64,000 bases of DNA, taken from assembly GCA_965261535.1 (NCBI GenBank), contig OZ253469.1, forward strand, positions 3,348,001 to 3,412,000, in the 5' to 3' direction. This document shows, in pieces, positions 50,210 to 59,795 of this stretch (positions are counted from its first letter, which is position 1; every line of letters starts with the position of its first letter). The notes under the pieces were generated by a model. That model worked only from the letters and a program-made list of their open reading frames with translations. It had not been told where the DNA came from and did no database searches. Source of the DNA: VXNE01 sp965261535 (GTDB lineage Bacteria; Pseudomonadota; Gammaproteobacteria; Pseudomonadales; Azotimanducaceae). Position numbers and translations under genes: made by a program.

Positions 50210-51946
50210 TCAGCCAGCGAAGTAGGCGATAACTGTCCAGCAAATGGCCGCGAGGCCGGCGGCGATGGATGCTTGCGGTATCTGCGTCTTGACGTGGTCC
50301 ATCAGGTCGCAACCCGTGCACACCGAACTCAGCACGGTCGTGTCGGAGATGGGAGAGCACTGGTCGCCGTACACGCTGCCGTCCATCACGGCGGCGAAGC
50401 AGAGGGTCATGAAAAGTTCCGGGTGCGCGAGTTCCTGGCCGGTGGCGACGGCCCAGGCGAGCGGCATCGCCAGCGGAAACGCCACGGCGTAGGTGCCCCA
50501 GCTCGTTCCGGTGGAAAAGGCGATGATCATTGTCAGAACCTGCAGCAGCACCGGTAGCAGAAAGTACGGAATGCTCTGGCCGAGCAACTCGACCAGGAAG
50601 ATGCCGCCTCCGGTTTCCTTGCTGATGCCGCCGATAGTGATGGCGAGCAGGAGAATGACCGAACCGAGGACGACGCCCTTGAGGCCCTCGTGCATTCCCG
50701 ACACCAGCACATTGAGCGACATGCCCTTGGCCAGTGCCATCCCCGCCGCCAAAAGAAGCGCCGCGCCGAAGGCCCACTGCACGTTGGGCGAGTCGTAGAT
50801 GACGAAGGTGCCGACCGCGATGCCTATGAGCGTAATCAGGGGCAGGAAGAACTCGAGGACATGCGGCGAGTAGCCCTCCGGGACGTTGCTGGCCTGTAGT
50901 TCCCTGGCGCTCAACGGTTCTGCGCCTTCGGCGTCGAGTGCGCCGGTCGAACGCGAACGTTCCATGGCCGCCGCCAGGCGCTTGCCGAGGAACGGCGACT
51001 TTTCAACGCTCAGCAGAAAGGTGCCAAGCACGGCGAAGATAGCGTAGAAACAGAATGGAACGCTTGCGAAGAAGAATGCAATGCGATCCGCTTCGGTGGC
51101 GAGGAAACTGACCCCGCCGACGAAAATGAACGCCTGTATGTACCCCGGCCAGGCGTTGAACGCGATTTGGGAGGCGATGGGCGAAGCGGTCGAGTCCACA
51201 ATGTAGGCCAGTTCTTCGTGGCTGATGTGCTCCTTGTCGGCGATGGGCTTCACGGTGGTGCCGACGAGCACCGTGCTGACCGTGCCGCCCTGGAAGAAGA
51301 TGACGCCGAGGAACCAGGCGACGAGCTTGGCGGTGCGCGGGCCGCGAACGAAACGGACCGTGATGAACTCCGCGAACGCCTGCGCGGCGCCGGTGCGTGA
51401 CCATATGCCCATAAGACCGCCCAGGAGCCACAGGTAGAGCACCAATAAACCTGCGGACTTTGTCGTGGCCAGAGACGGTATCAACACCTCGCCGATGAGG
51501 TCGTAGCGGCTCAGGATGAGCGCCCCGGAGACGATGCCGCCGAGCAGCGATGACACGGGTTCCCGGGTCATCCAACACAGGAACACCGCGACGAGAGGCG
51601 GCAACAGCGACCAGAATCCCCAGTGCGCGTTGGCGATGCGGTGGTGGTAGACATCCTGCATTCGTCCGTCGCGCATCTCGTGAGTGGCGACGAACTCTTC
51701 CCTCACCGGCGGTGCTTCCCCGGACTGCCCCACGCGTTCGGGGTCCAGGCTGGACCGGTCTGCGGGGACGGCGTCGAAGTAGGTGGGTTTGCCCTCGTAC
51801 AGGTAGAACACCGCACCGGCATCGTCGATCTGCGCGTCGATGGAGATCTCCTCCACGGTCCAGGTGGGTGGGATGTACCAGCCGACGAACCACGACGCGA
51901 TCATCGCGACCGCGAAGACGGCGAATTTCTGAATGCCTGGAGTCAT
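50210..51946 (-). CDS. NhaC-family Na+/H+ antiporter
   Basis: Inner-membrane antiporter of 578 residues with many hydrophobic helices. After an N-terminal helix and a long periplasmic segment (about residues 30-115) come core helices with conserved stretches GGTVSTVLVGTTVKPIADK, IVDSTASPIASQIAFNAWPG and, near the C-terminus, FSTGTSWGTYAVAFPLAMPL and DGSVYGDQCSPISDTTVLSS. These polar helix breaks are typical of NhaC/ArsB-type antiporters. The extra N-terminal loop is longer than in classic NhaC. It follows the permease gene downstream by 90 bp. The 240 bp between its end and the FitA gene hold no convincing gene. Confidence 0.9.
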   Translation of the reverse strand: MTPGIQKFAVFAVAMIASWFVGWYIPPTWTVEEISIDAQIDDAGAVFYLYEGKPTYFDAVPADRSSLDPERVGQSGEAPPVREEFVATHEMRDGRMQDVYHHRIANAHWGFWSLLPPLVAVFLCWMTREPVSSLLGGIVSGALILSRYDLIGEVLIPSLATTKSAGLLVLYLWLLGGLMGIWSRTGAAQAFAEFITVRFVRGPRTAKLVAWFLGVIFFQGGTVSTVLVGTTVKPIADKEHISHEELAYIVDSTASPIASQIAFNAWPGYIQAFIFVGGVSFLATEADRIAFFFASVPFCFYAIFAVLGTFLLSVEKSPFLGKRLAAAMERSRSTGALDAEGAEPLSARELQASNVPEGYSPHVLEFFLPLITLIGIAVGTFVIYDSPNVQWAFGAALLLAAGMALAKGMSLNVLVSGMHEGLKGVVLGSVILLLAITIGGISKETGGGIFLVELLGQSIPYFLLPVLLQVLTMIIAFSTGTSWGTYAVAFPLAMPLAWAVATGQELAHPELFMTLCFAAVMDGSVYGDQCSPISDTTVLSSVCTGCDLMDHVKTQIPQASIAAGLAAICWTVIAYFAG

Positions 51947-52036
51947 GGGTGCGTCATCTCTCGTTGCGGCAAGAACGTCGTTCGGGGGTTGCCCGTCTGG
52001 TCACCGGGCCGAACCGCTGAGTCGCGTTCGCGCGTG

Positions 52037-53317
52037 TCATCCCAGGCGCATCCGCTCGACGCCTACGAGTCGATCATAGACGAAGTACAGCGCGATCACA
52101 CAGACGAGCAGGATGCCGCCGAGCGCCGCGGCGAGCCCCCAGTTGAGCGATTGCTGCATGTGGTAGGCGATCATGTTGGATATGAGCTGTCCGGTGCGCC
52201 CGCCGACCAGGGCCGGGGTGATGTAGTAGCCGATGGCCAGAATGAACACGAGCAGCGACCCGGCGCTGACTCCGGGGAGCGTCTGCGGCCAGTAGACGCG
52301 GTAGAACGCTTGCGGAAAGCTTGCGCCGAGGGTCGCCGCGGCGCGCATGTACTGGGGCGGTATCGTTCGCATGATCGAATACAGAGGCAGGACCATGAAC
52401 GGCAACAGGACGTGCGTCATCGCGACCATCGTGCCCGTCATGTTGTAGATCATTGCGAGCCGCTCGCCGTCGCCGATGAGACCGAGCGCGACCAGGATAT
52501 CGTTGACGACGCCCTGGGACTGCAGCAGCACGATCCAGGACGTCGTGCGCACCAGCAAGGATGTCCAGAACGGCACCAGCACGAGCAGGAGCAGCAGATT
52601 CGCGCGGCCCGGCGGCGCCTGCGCGATGAGGTATGCGATGGGATAGCCCAGCACCAGGCATAGCGCGGTGATGCCGAGGCTGATGGCAAGAGTGCGGGTG
52701 AGAAGCGGGACGTAGATGCGTAATTCCGGCGGTTGCGGGACGATCTGGCCATCGAGTCCGCGGTCCAGGTCGAGCGCATGCAGGTAGTGTCTGGCCGTAA
52801 AGCGCTCGCCGGCGCGGCGGATGGCCAGCCAGGTGGTGATCTCGCCCCAGGCGTCATCGATATCGAGCATGACGTCGCGACAGGGCGCGGGCGCCTTGTC
52901 TGCGTCCACCTTGCCGGACGGGCCGGCTTGATCGCTATTCCCGTCGGCGAAGCATGGGCCGGCGGACGATTCGGCCAGGTTGCTCAATCTGCGGGCGCTG
53001 CGCGTCATGACGCTGCGCAGGCCACCCTCGACCCGGTTGATGCGGGTTGCCACCCGTCCCAACGCGCGGGTCTCCCGCGCATCCAGGAATTCGCGGACGG
53101 CGGCCTGGAATACGGGCTCCCCGGGCGTGGCGCGGCCATCCCACTCGGCCAGCTCGCGGAGCGTATCGGGGAGTGCGTCCGCGACCACGGGTTCCTCGAT
53201 ACTGCGCGTCAGCATCGCGCCGAGGGGAGCGATGAAGGTCACGCCGATGAAGGCGAGCAGCGGAAGCACCAGTGCCCAGGCGCGCAATCCGGCGTCGTTT
53301 CGGCTGATACGCGGCAT
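52037..53317 (-). CDS. orphan PotB-type ABC permease
   Basis: Inner-membrane permease of 426 residues similar to polyamine/Fe(III) permeases. One helix at the N-terminus (WALVLPLLAFIGVTFIAPLG) is followed by an unusually long periplasmic insert (about 45-190), then five helices with the EAA coupling loop AAATLGASFPQAFYRVYWP. The partner permease, ATPase and binding protein normally encoded beside it (potA, potC, potD) are absent from this window. It sits between nhaC and the broken receptor gene. Confidence 0.88.
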   Translation of the reverse strand: MPRISRNDAGLRAWALVLPLLAFIGVTFIAPLGAMLTRSIEEPVVADALPDTLRELAEWDGRATPGEPVFQAAVREFLDARETRALGRVATRINRVEGGLRSVMTRSARRLSNLAESSAGPCFADGNSDQAGPSGKVDADKAPAPCRDVMLDIDDAWGEITTWLAIRRAGERFTARHYLHALDLDRGLDGQIVPQPPELRIYVPLLTRTLAISLGITALCLVLGYPIAYLIAQAPPGRANLLLLLVLVPFWTSLLVRTTSWIVLLQSQGVVNDILVALGLIGDGERLAMIYNMTGTMVAMTHVLLPFMVLPLYSIMRTIPPQYMRAAATLGASFPQAFYRVYWPQTLPGVSAGSLLVFILAIGYYITPALVGGRTGQLISNMIAYHMQQSLNWGLAAALGGILLVCVIALYFVYDRLVGVERMRLG

Positions 53318-53347
53318 TTGCTACTTTTTTTGTGAGTGACGAGGATT

Positions 53348-55538
53348 CTATAGGTTCGCGCCAAGGCGCACGTAGTAGCTGCCGCCGTTGAAACCGCTTG
53401 GATGATTCAGCGGAAAGTCCGCGCTCAATGACGTCGGTTCGCGTAATGTTGCTGGCGAGAGCGAGGTTAACCCGTCCGCCAATCCAGTCGAAGCCCGTCT
53501 GGGCCGTCAAGTCCAGGCCGGTTGTTTCGGTGTCGATATCGTTGACGAAGAAAGACACTGCGGTGACGGTCTCGGCGCCCACGAACCTGGCCGCAACGAG
53601 GTCGATGCGATCCTGCTCGCTCAAGCTCTGCTGGGTCAGCGCGATGCGACCGTCAACCGCGATGCGGAACCAGTCGAGAGTGATGTCCGCCGGACCCAGC
53701 GAAAAGAGCGCGCCCAGGCCCCAATGCACCGACTCTTCCGGCGCCAATTGGCGACCGCCCTTGAGCATGGCGACGGGGTTGGTGGGCGGCAAGGTCAGCG
53801 ATTCGGCCAACTGGCCGTCCACGATTACCGTTGCCGCTCTGCGCAGATTGCTTTGGCCGATGGACGGGGCGCGGAAGCCGGTGCCTGCGGCCACGCGCAC
53901 GGCGAAGCCGTCGGAGACGGTGAAACGACTGGCCAGTTTACCGTTGGTGGTGCTGCCGAAGTCGCTGAAGCGATCGTATCTGAGTGCCGCGTCCGCGAGC
54001 CAACGCTCGGTCAGGTCGACTTCGAGATCCACGTAGGCGGAAGCGCTCTCCCGGCTGAACCTGCCGGCGACGTCGGCGCTGAAGCCCTGAAAGCCATTGG
54101 ACCCAACGGAAAACCCCTGGGTCTCAAAACCACCGGGCGCCCAGGACTCGGTATCTCCGGCGACCATCTCGAAGACTTCCCTGTGATGCTGAGCGCCGAA
54201 TGCGACGTTGAGGTCCGAGGCAGCGCCGATGTCGACAGGCCATGCGAAGTCCGCGTTGATGAGGCGTTCGAACTGGATCTGCGCGCCGAGATCGAAAGCC
54301 CTGGGCGTATGCGGCCCGTAGGATGCGTTGACGGTATTGCGTATGCGATAGACGACTTCGTTGCGTCCCGCAGACACGCTGAAGTCATGGTTCAGCCCGC
54401 CCGTGCGAGTACCGCGCCAGCCGGCGACAATGGATGCGTCGCCGACCTCGCCGCCGAAGCGCGGCGTGAAACCGCCCGGGAACCACTCGTTGAACACGAA
54501 GCAGTCTGGATCCGCCATCACTGCATCCAGCGCAGCGGAGTCCGCCAGGCCGGCGACGACGGGTACGGTTCGGCAGGGCATGTCGTCGCCGGGCGTCAGG
54601 TCCGCGACGAGCAGGTTGCCGGTGCCGTCCGCGAACACGCCGCTGCGGGTATTCGGATTGCGATAGAAGAAACTTCCATCGACCTCGCGTCCCGACCAGG
54701 TGCCGAAGCCGTACCGTTCGCCGACACCAGCCTGGGTGGCGGCGTTGAAGAGCAGCTTGAAGTCGTTCTCGATATCCGGCGATCCCCAGATCACGATCGG
54801 GTCCGCGATGGACATGTACCCGTTCTCGACGAGATAGGTCGCCTGCGGGTCCTGCGAGCCTCGGCTCGTCGGCGCGCTGTCTTTGAGTTCGAAGCTCAGG
54901 GTGGCGAAGCCATCGCTTCCCAGGTCGGTGCCGAAAGCGCCGGAAAGCATGATCTGGTCGCCGTCGCCAACGAAGGTTGAACCGTACTGCGCCTGCAGGC
55001 GTCGCGCATCGGGATCGTCTTGCAGGACGAAATTCATCACCCCGGCGACCGCATCCGAGCCGTACTGCGCGGACGCGCCGTTGCGCAGCACCTCCACCTG
55101 TTTCAGCGCGATACCCGCGAGAGGCGCGATGTCCACGGCTTGCGCGCCCTTGTTGATGCCCGACACGAACTCGCCGATGACGGCTCCTCGATGCCGGCGC
55201 TTGCCGTTGACCAGAACCAGCGTGTTGTCTGCGGGCAGTCCACGCATGTTGGCGGGTCGAATCAGAGTCGCCGCGTCGCTGATCGGTTCACGGGCGACGT
55301 TGTAGGACGGAACCAGGGATGCCAGCGTGTCGAGGATATCGCCATCCCCCTGCGTGTTGAGCTGCTCGGCGTTGAGCACATCCATGGGGACGGCGAGTCC
55401 GTGAACGTCGCGCGCGGCGCGGCGGGTGCCGACCAGGACCACTTCCTCGATCACCGCTTCATCCGATCCGCCGGGCGTTTGCGCGTGTGCGGGCGAGAAC
55501 GCCACTACCAGAACAACGAGGCAAGACATCCGGGCCAT
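53348..55538 (-). pseudogene. TonB-dependent receptor with internal deletion and frameshift
   Basis: From ATG 55538 (GGAG 8 bases upstream) a signal peptide CLVVLVVAFSPAHAQ leads into a plug domain (VRGLPADNTLVLVNGKRR-like, then QVEVLRNGASAQYGSDAVAG) and barrel strands to NITRTDVIERG near residue 705. There the frame changes: the genuine receptor C-terminus, ADFPLNHPSGFNGGSYYVR then LGANL and TAG at 53348, lies in another frame only about 70 bp on. Relatives have roughly 100-180 more residues here, so a block of barrel has been deleted. The continuing old frame runs nonsensically into the permease gene. The function, uptake of a siderophore or other ligand, is probably lost. Confidence 0.82.
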
Positions 55539-55594
55539 CAATGGTCTCCGTAGTATTCGCCACAGTCGATTCTATCAGCGCCTATTGGCCGTCC

Positions 55595-55627
55595 CCCACC
55601 CATTTGGTGGTTCGCCGCAAGGGTGGG
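55595..55627. promoter_or_regulatory. hairpin upstream of the receptor gene
   Basis: CCCACCC at 55595-55601 pairs with GGGTGGG at 55621-55627. It is 57 bp upstream of the receptor ATG and about 180 bp downstream of the Uma2 gene, both minus strand, so it may end Uma2 transcription or lie in the receptor leader. No T-run follows. The remaining 55628-55805 shows only two imperfect copies of GTGGTCCGA-x-GTTGCG, 52 bp apart. Confidence 0.35.
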
Positions 55628-55805
55628 TGAGCCCGGCGTTCGCCGTAGATGGTGAAAGCGCTTGGTCGATGGCGGTCAAGTGGTCCGAAGTTGCGGAGGC
55701 AAACGGATAGCGCACGAACGAGGAGACCGGGTGGTCCGACGTTGCGACTCGCGCAAAGTACGGCGAGGCGGCGGATCCCGATCAGGCTTGGACCTGGGGT
55801 CCCGG

Positions 55806-56486
55806 CTAGCGTTCCTTGAGACGCGCTTCCAACTCGGCGATGCGTGACTCGGCGACCAGGCGGGCAGCGTTCGCTTCGGTGAACGCCTTTGTCGCCTCGG
55901 CAAGGTTGTTGTGAAGATACGCTCCCGTCGCGGGTTCGCGAAAGCGGAGCACCTGGTTCTCCACGCACAGGTCGAGACCGAGTACGCGGCTCCGAATCAT
56001 TCGTGCACCGTTCTCCACCAGCGCCGGCAGGGGGTGATAGCGACGACCCCGCAAGCGCAATCCCTGCAGCGCGGGATCGAAGTACTCGTTCTTCGGGTCG
56101 AAAAGCCAGTACTCCCGCACACCCAGTTCCGCATAGAGGCTGCGCTTGCGCCCGAGGTCCTGCTCCCAGGTATTTTTCGACGCCACCTCAAGGACGAAGT
56201 CGGGTGCCTTCGGCTCCTCCCAGAGCTTGTAGATCATGCGGTTGTGCTTGGCCGCGCCGAACACGACGAAGACATCCGGCGCCACGGACTTGCGTGGATT
56301 CCCCTCCTCGTAGTAGATGAGCAGGTCCGCCGACACGTAGACGTCCGGTCGGTCCAGGTAGCGTAAGTCCAGTACCCCGAACGCGTCGTGGATCGCCTTT
56401 AGCTGCCAGTCGTTTTCAGCCAATGGCAGACCGTCCGAACTCGGATACATCGGATCTTCCGCGGGAAGAACGGGATCTGTCTTCAT
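55806..56486 (-). CDS. Uma2-family (DUF820) restriction-endonuclease-like protein
   Basis: A 226-residue protein of the PD-(D/E)XK superfamily, common in cyanobacteria and some proteobacteria, with unclear function. The nuclease core shows SVAPDVFVVFGAAKHNR, then APDFVLEVASKNTWEQD (Glu-Val-X-Ser), and LYAELGVREYWLFDPKNEY. The C-terminus is a helical coiled-coil-like region (ANAARLVAESRIAELEARLK). ATG 56486 is chosen from the family start; another ATG lies 14 codons upstream. Confidence 0.85.
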   Translation of the reverse strand: MKTDPVLPAEDPMYPSSDGLPLAENDWQLKAIHDAFGVLDLRYLDRPDVYVSADLLIYYEEGNPRKSVAPDVFVVFGAAKHNRMIYKLWEEPKAPDFVLEVASKNTWEQDLGRKRSLYAELGVREYWLFDPKNEYFDPALQGLRLRGRRYHPLPALVENGARMIRSRVLGLDLCVENQVLRFREPATGAYLHNNLAEATKAFTEANAARLVAESRIAELEARLKER

Positions 56487-56764
56487 GGGGTACGTCCCTC
56501 GATATGGTTCGACTGCGCCTTTTGGCACTTCGTCGACGAAAATAGCATGGCTCCATTTTCACGTCCAAACCGCTTTTCCGCAGCTTGAATGCCCGCCGAT
56601 CAGCGTTCAATCACCGATGTCCGCAATAGATGTAGGATCGTCGCCCGACACCCGGAATTGGCCTGATCAGGGTCCGGCAAGGCCGTCCTGCGGGCGCGTC
56701 TCGCGTCGCGAAATCCGATGTTCCGCGACTGTCGTATCTGTGTTCCAATGCCGCCTCTGTGGCG

Positions 56765-58138
56765 ATGGCGGAGATACGCATCAAGTTCCACATCAAGACC
56801 CACGGCTGCCAGATGAACGTCTACGATTCGTCGCGGATGGCCGATCTGCTGCGCGAAAGCCATGGCGGGGTGGCGGTGGATGATCCGAGCGAAGCCGACG
56901 TGCTGCTGTTGAATACCTGCTCCATTCGGGAGAAGGCGCAGGAAAAGGTCTTTCATCAGCTTGGTCGATGGAAGCAGTTGAAGGCGCGGCGACCTCACGT
57001 GCTGATCGGCGTCGGCGGTTGCGTCGCGAGCCAGGAGGGCGAGGCGATCAGCGCGCGGGCCCCGTATGTGGATGTGGTGTTCGGCCCGCAGACGCTGCAT
57101 CGGCTGCCCGAACTCCTCGAAGCGGCCGCACGCTCGAAGCGGGCGGTCGTGGATGTCAGCTTTCCGGAGATCGAGAAGTTCGATCGCCTGCCGGAACCCC
57201 GTGCGGACGGTCCGACCGCCTTTGTGTCGGTGATGGAAGGATGCAGCAAGTACTGCACGTTCTGTGTGGTCCCGTATACGCGCGGCGAGGAGGTGAGCCG
57301 TCCCGTGGAGAACGTCATGGCCGAGGTCATCGCGCTTAAGGAGCAGGGCGTGCGCGAAATCAACTTCCTCGGCCAGAACGTCAACGCGTACCGCGGTCGA
57401 ATCGACAGCGGCACGGCCGATCTGGCCGAACTTATCCTTTACGCCTCGGAAATCGACGGCATCGACCGCATCCGGTTCACGACTTCGCATCCGGTGGAGT
57501 TCCGCGACACGCTGATCGAAGCGTATCGGGACATTCCGGAACTCGTCAGCCACTTGCACCTGCCGGTCCAGGCCGGTTCGGACCGGGTGCTCGCGCTGAT
57601 GAAACGCGGGCACACCGTGCTGGAATACAAGCAGAAGATCCGCCGCCTGCGCGAAGCGCGTCCTGGCATCGCCTTGTCTTCGGATTTCATCGTCGGGTTT
57701 CCGGGCGAGACCGACCGGGATTTCGATCAGACGCTCGCCCTGGTCGAGGAACTCAACTTCGACATTTCGTTCAGCTTCATCTATAGCCCGCGTCCGGGAA
57801 CGCCCGCGGCAAGTCTTGCGGACCCGACGCCGGCGAGCGTCAAGCAGCACCGTTTGGCGATTCTTCAGGATCTCCTTCGCCGCCAGGCGCGGGCCCATGC
57901 CCGGGCGATGGTCGGGAGCGTGCAGCGCGTGCTGGTGACCGGTCGTTCGAAGCGCGATCCCGGCCAGCTTCAGGGACGCACCGAGAACAACCGCGTGGTG
58001 AACTTCCACGCCGACGAAGCCCTGATAGGCGACTTTGCCGACGTGCGCATTGACGAAGCGCTACCGAACTCGCTTCGCGGCGCCCTGGTGTCTGCTGACG
58101 AGTCGGTTGCTCCGATGCCGTACGCGTTGACACGGTGA
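56765..58138 (+). CDS. miaB: tRNA-2-methylthio-N6-isopentenyladenosine synthase MiaB
   Basis: Radical-SAM methylthiotransferase that completes ms2i6A37 in tRNAs. The 457-residue protein has the UPF0004 domain with Cys15, Cys52 and Cys86, binding the auxiliary cluster (KTHGCQMNVYDS, LLLNTCSIREKA, GVGGCVASQ), the radical-SAM CX3CX2C at Cys160, 164 and 167 (EGCSKYCTFCVVPYTRG), and a C-terminal TRAM domain from about 390. ATG 56765 is used; a GTG two codons earlier is possible. It heads the block miaB-ybeZ-ybeY-ybeX-lnt. Confidence 0.97.
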   Translation: MAEIRIKFHIKTHGCQMNVYDSSRMADLLRESHGGVAVDDPSEADVLLLNTCSIREKAQEKVFHQLGRWKQLKARRPHVLIGVGGCVASQEGEAISARAPYVDVVFGPQTLHRLPELLEAAARSKRAVVDVSFPEIEKFDRLPEPRADGPTAFVSVMEGCSKYCTFCVVPYTRGEEVSRPVENVMAEVIALKEQGVREINFLGQNVNAYRGRIDSGTADLAELILYASEIDGIDRIRFTTSHPVEFRDTLIEAYRDIPELVSHLHLPVQAGSDRVLALMKRGHTVLEYKQKIRRLREARPGIALSSDFIVGFPGETDRDFDQTLALVEELNFDISFSFIYSPRPGTPAASLADPTPASVKQHRLAILQDLLRRQARAHARAMVGSVQRVLVTGRSKRDPGQLQGRTENNRVVNFHADEALIGDFADVRIDEALPNSLRGALVSADESVAPMPYALTR

Positions 58139-58183
58139 TGCGGGCGGATATGCTAGGCCACGGGGAACGGACATAAGGCACTC

Positions 58184-59203
58184 TTGAGCGACGACCCATC
58201 GCCGGTGGTGGCACTCACCACTCACGTCAATTTGGAACCCAACGACACGCGCCGTTTGGCGGCGTTGTGCGGTCCATTTGACCAGAATCTGAAGCAGATG
58301 GAGCGCCGGCTCGGCATTCGGATCAAGAATCGCGGCAACCAATTCCAGATCAGCGGCCCGAGGATGCGAGTCCGCGCGGCGCGCGCATTGTTGTCGGAAC
58401 TCTATCTCGAGACCCAAAGCGCGGATGTGATCGCGCCGGACACCGTGCATCTGTACCTGCAGGAATCCGGGGTCGAGGAACTCTTGGCGGACGGCGATAC
58501 CATCGCCGCGCGCCAACTCATCCGCATACGGCGCAATACCATCAAACCTCGAGGCGGCAATCAGCAGAAGTATGTTGAGGCGATACGGTCGTGCGACGTG
58601 AACTTCGGGGTTGGACCGGCTGGCACGGGCAAGACCTATCTCGCCGTTGCCTGCGCCGTCGAGGCGCTGGAGAACCGGGAGGTGCGCCGCATATTGCTGG
58701 TGAGACCGGCGGTGGAGGCGGGTGAGAAACTCGGTTTTCTCCCCGGAGATCTCGCACAGAAAATCGATCCGTACCTGAGGCCGCTTTACGATGCGCTCTA
58801 CGAGATGGTTGGGATGGAACGCGTCGACAAGTACATCGAGCGCAATGTCATCGAAGTCGCCCCGCTTGCCTACATGCGGGGACGCACGCTTAACAATGCC
58901 TTCATCATTCTGGACGAAAGCCAGAACACGACCATCGAGCAGATGAAGATGTTCCTGACACGGATCGGCTTTGGCTCCACTGCGGTTATCACCGGAGACA
59001 TTACGCAGATCGACCTGTCGGGCGAGCGCTCGGGACTCGTCCACGTGTTGAACGTCCTGAAAGATGTTGAAGGTTTGCGTTTCACGCGCTTCGATTCGAA
59101 GGATGTCGTTCGCCACCCTGTGGTCCAGCGCATCGTCGAAGCGTACGCCCGGGAAGACGCGAGAAAGCGCGGCGTGCAGGACAAGCGAGGCGGAGCGGCG
59201 TGA
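58184..59203 (+). CDS. ybeZ: PhoH-like ATPase YbeZ
   Basis: Cytoplasmic NTPase thought to work with YbeY in RNA processing. The 339-residue protein has an N-terminal KH-like domain (about 15-95), Walker A GPAGTGKT at 144-151 and Walker B NAFIILDESQNTT near 245. The start codon is TTG at 58184. It ends by overlapping the ybeY start by four bases (GTGA). Confidence 0.93.
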   Translation: MSDDPSPVVALTTHVNLEPNDTRRLAALCGPFDQNLKQMERRLGIRIKNRGNQFQISGPRMRVRAARALLSELYLETQSADVIAPDTVHLYLQESGVEELLADGDTIAARQLIRIRRNTIKPRGGNQQKYVEAIRSCDVNFGVGPAGTGKTYLAVACAVEALENREVRRILLVRPAVEAGEKLGFLPGDLAQKIDPYLRPLYDALYEMVGMERVDKYIERNVIEVAPLAYMRGRTLNNAFIILDESQNTTIEQMKMFLTRIGFGSTAVITGDITQIDLSGERSGLVHVLNVLKDVEGLRFTRFDSKDVVRHPVVQRIVEAYAREDARKRGVQDKRGGAA

Positions 59204-59787
59204 ACGTCGCAACGACCTGCAACGCGCCGATGATCGATATCCCGCAGATCGACGTGCAGATCGCGGCGTCGCCCGCGCCGTCCCGGGAAGCGATGATTGC
59301 CTGGGCCCGGGCCGCCATGGGCAGCGACGGACGCACCCTGTGCATTCGCGTGGTCGACGAGCCCGAGGCGCGGGGTCTCAACGCGCGTTTTCGCGCCGCT
59401 CGGGAGGCGACCAACGTGCTCTCCTTTGAGGCGGAAATACCCCATTTCCTGGGCGACATCGCCATTTGCGCGTCCGTGGTTGCGCGCGAGGCGAAAGCGC
59501 AGAACAAGCCCGTCGATGCGCACTTCGCACATATGGTCGTGCACGGCATCTTGCACCTCAAGGGCATGGACCACGACACCGAGGCACAGGCTCGGGAGAT
59601 GGAACGGGCCGAGGTCGAAGTCCTGCGGTCATTTGGCATTCCGGACCCATACATCTGCGCCACGGTCGATGTGTCCGGGGACGCCCGCGACCCGGCCGCG
59701 CCGTCGACCCCGGAACAACCGTCCTTGGTCGCTGACGCTCCCCCGAGGCGTATGTTCCATGCAAGTCGGAAACCGCTCCTCGCCTGA
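59200..59787 (+). CDS. ybeY: endoribonuclease YbeY
   Basis: Metal-dependent RNase needed for 16S rRNA 3'-end maturation and ribosome quality control. The zinc site is HGILHLKGMDH, with His115, His119 and His125. GTG at 59200, overlapping the ybeZ stop and preceded by GGAG, gives 195 residues; ATG at 59230 is an alternative closer to the usual start. The C-terminal 40 residues are longer and Pro/Ala-rich compared with E. coli. Confidence 0.94.
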   Translation: MNVATTCNAPMIDIPQIDVQIAASPAPSREAMIAWARAAMGSDGRTLCIRVVDEPEARGLNARFRAAREATNVLSFEAEIPHFLGDIAICASVVAREAKAQNKPVDAHFAHMVVHGILHLKGMDHDTEAQAREMERAEVEVLRSFGIPDPYICATVDVSGDARDPAAPSTPEQPSLVADAPPRRMFHASRKPLLA

Positions 59788-59795
59788 AAATCGTG

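Noticed and set aside
52935..53347. Receptor C-terminus fused into the permease gene
   Set aside because: The residues past the frame change are Arg-rich out-of-frame reading of the permease gene; the genuine receptor end is found in another frame at 53348.
55680..55750. Short direct repeat GTGGTCCGA-x-GTTGCG
   Set aside because: Two imperfect copies of about 16 bp in a non-coding gap; too short and too few to call an iteron or operator.
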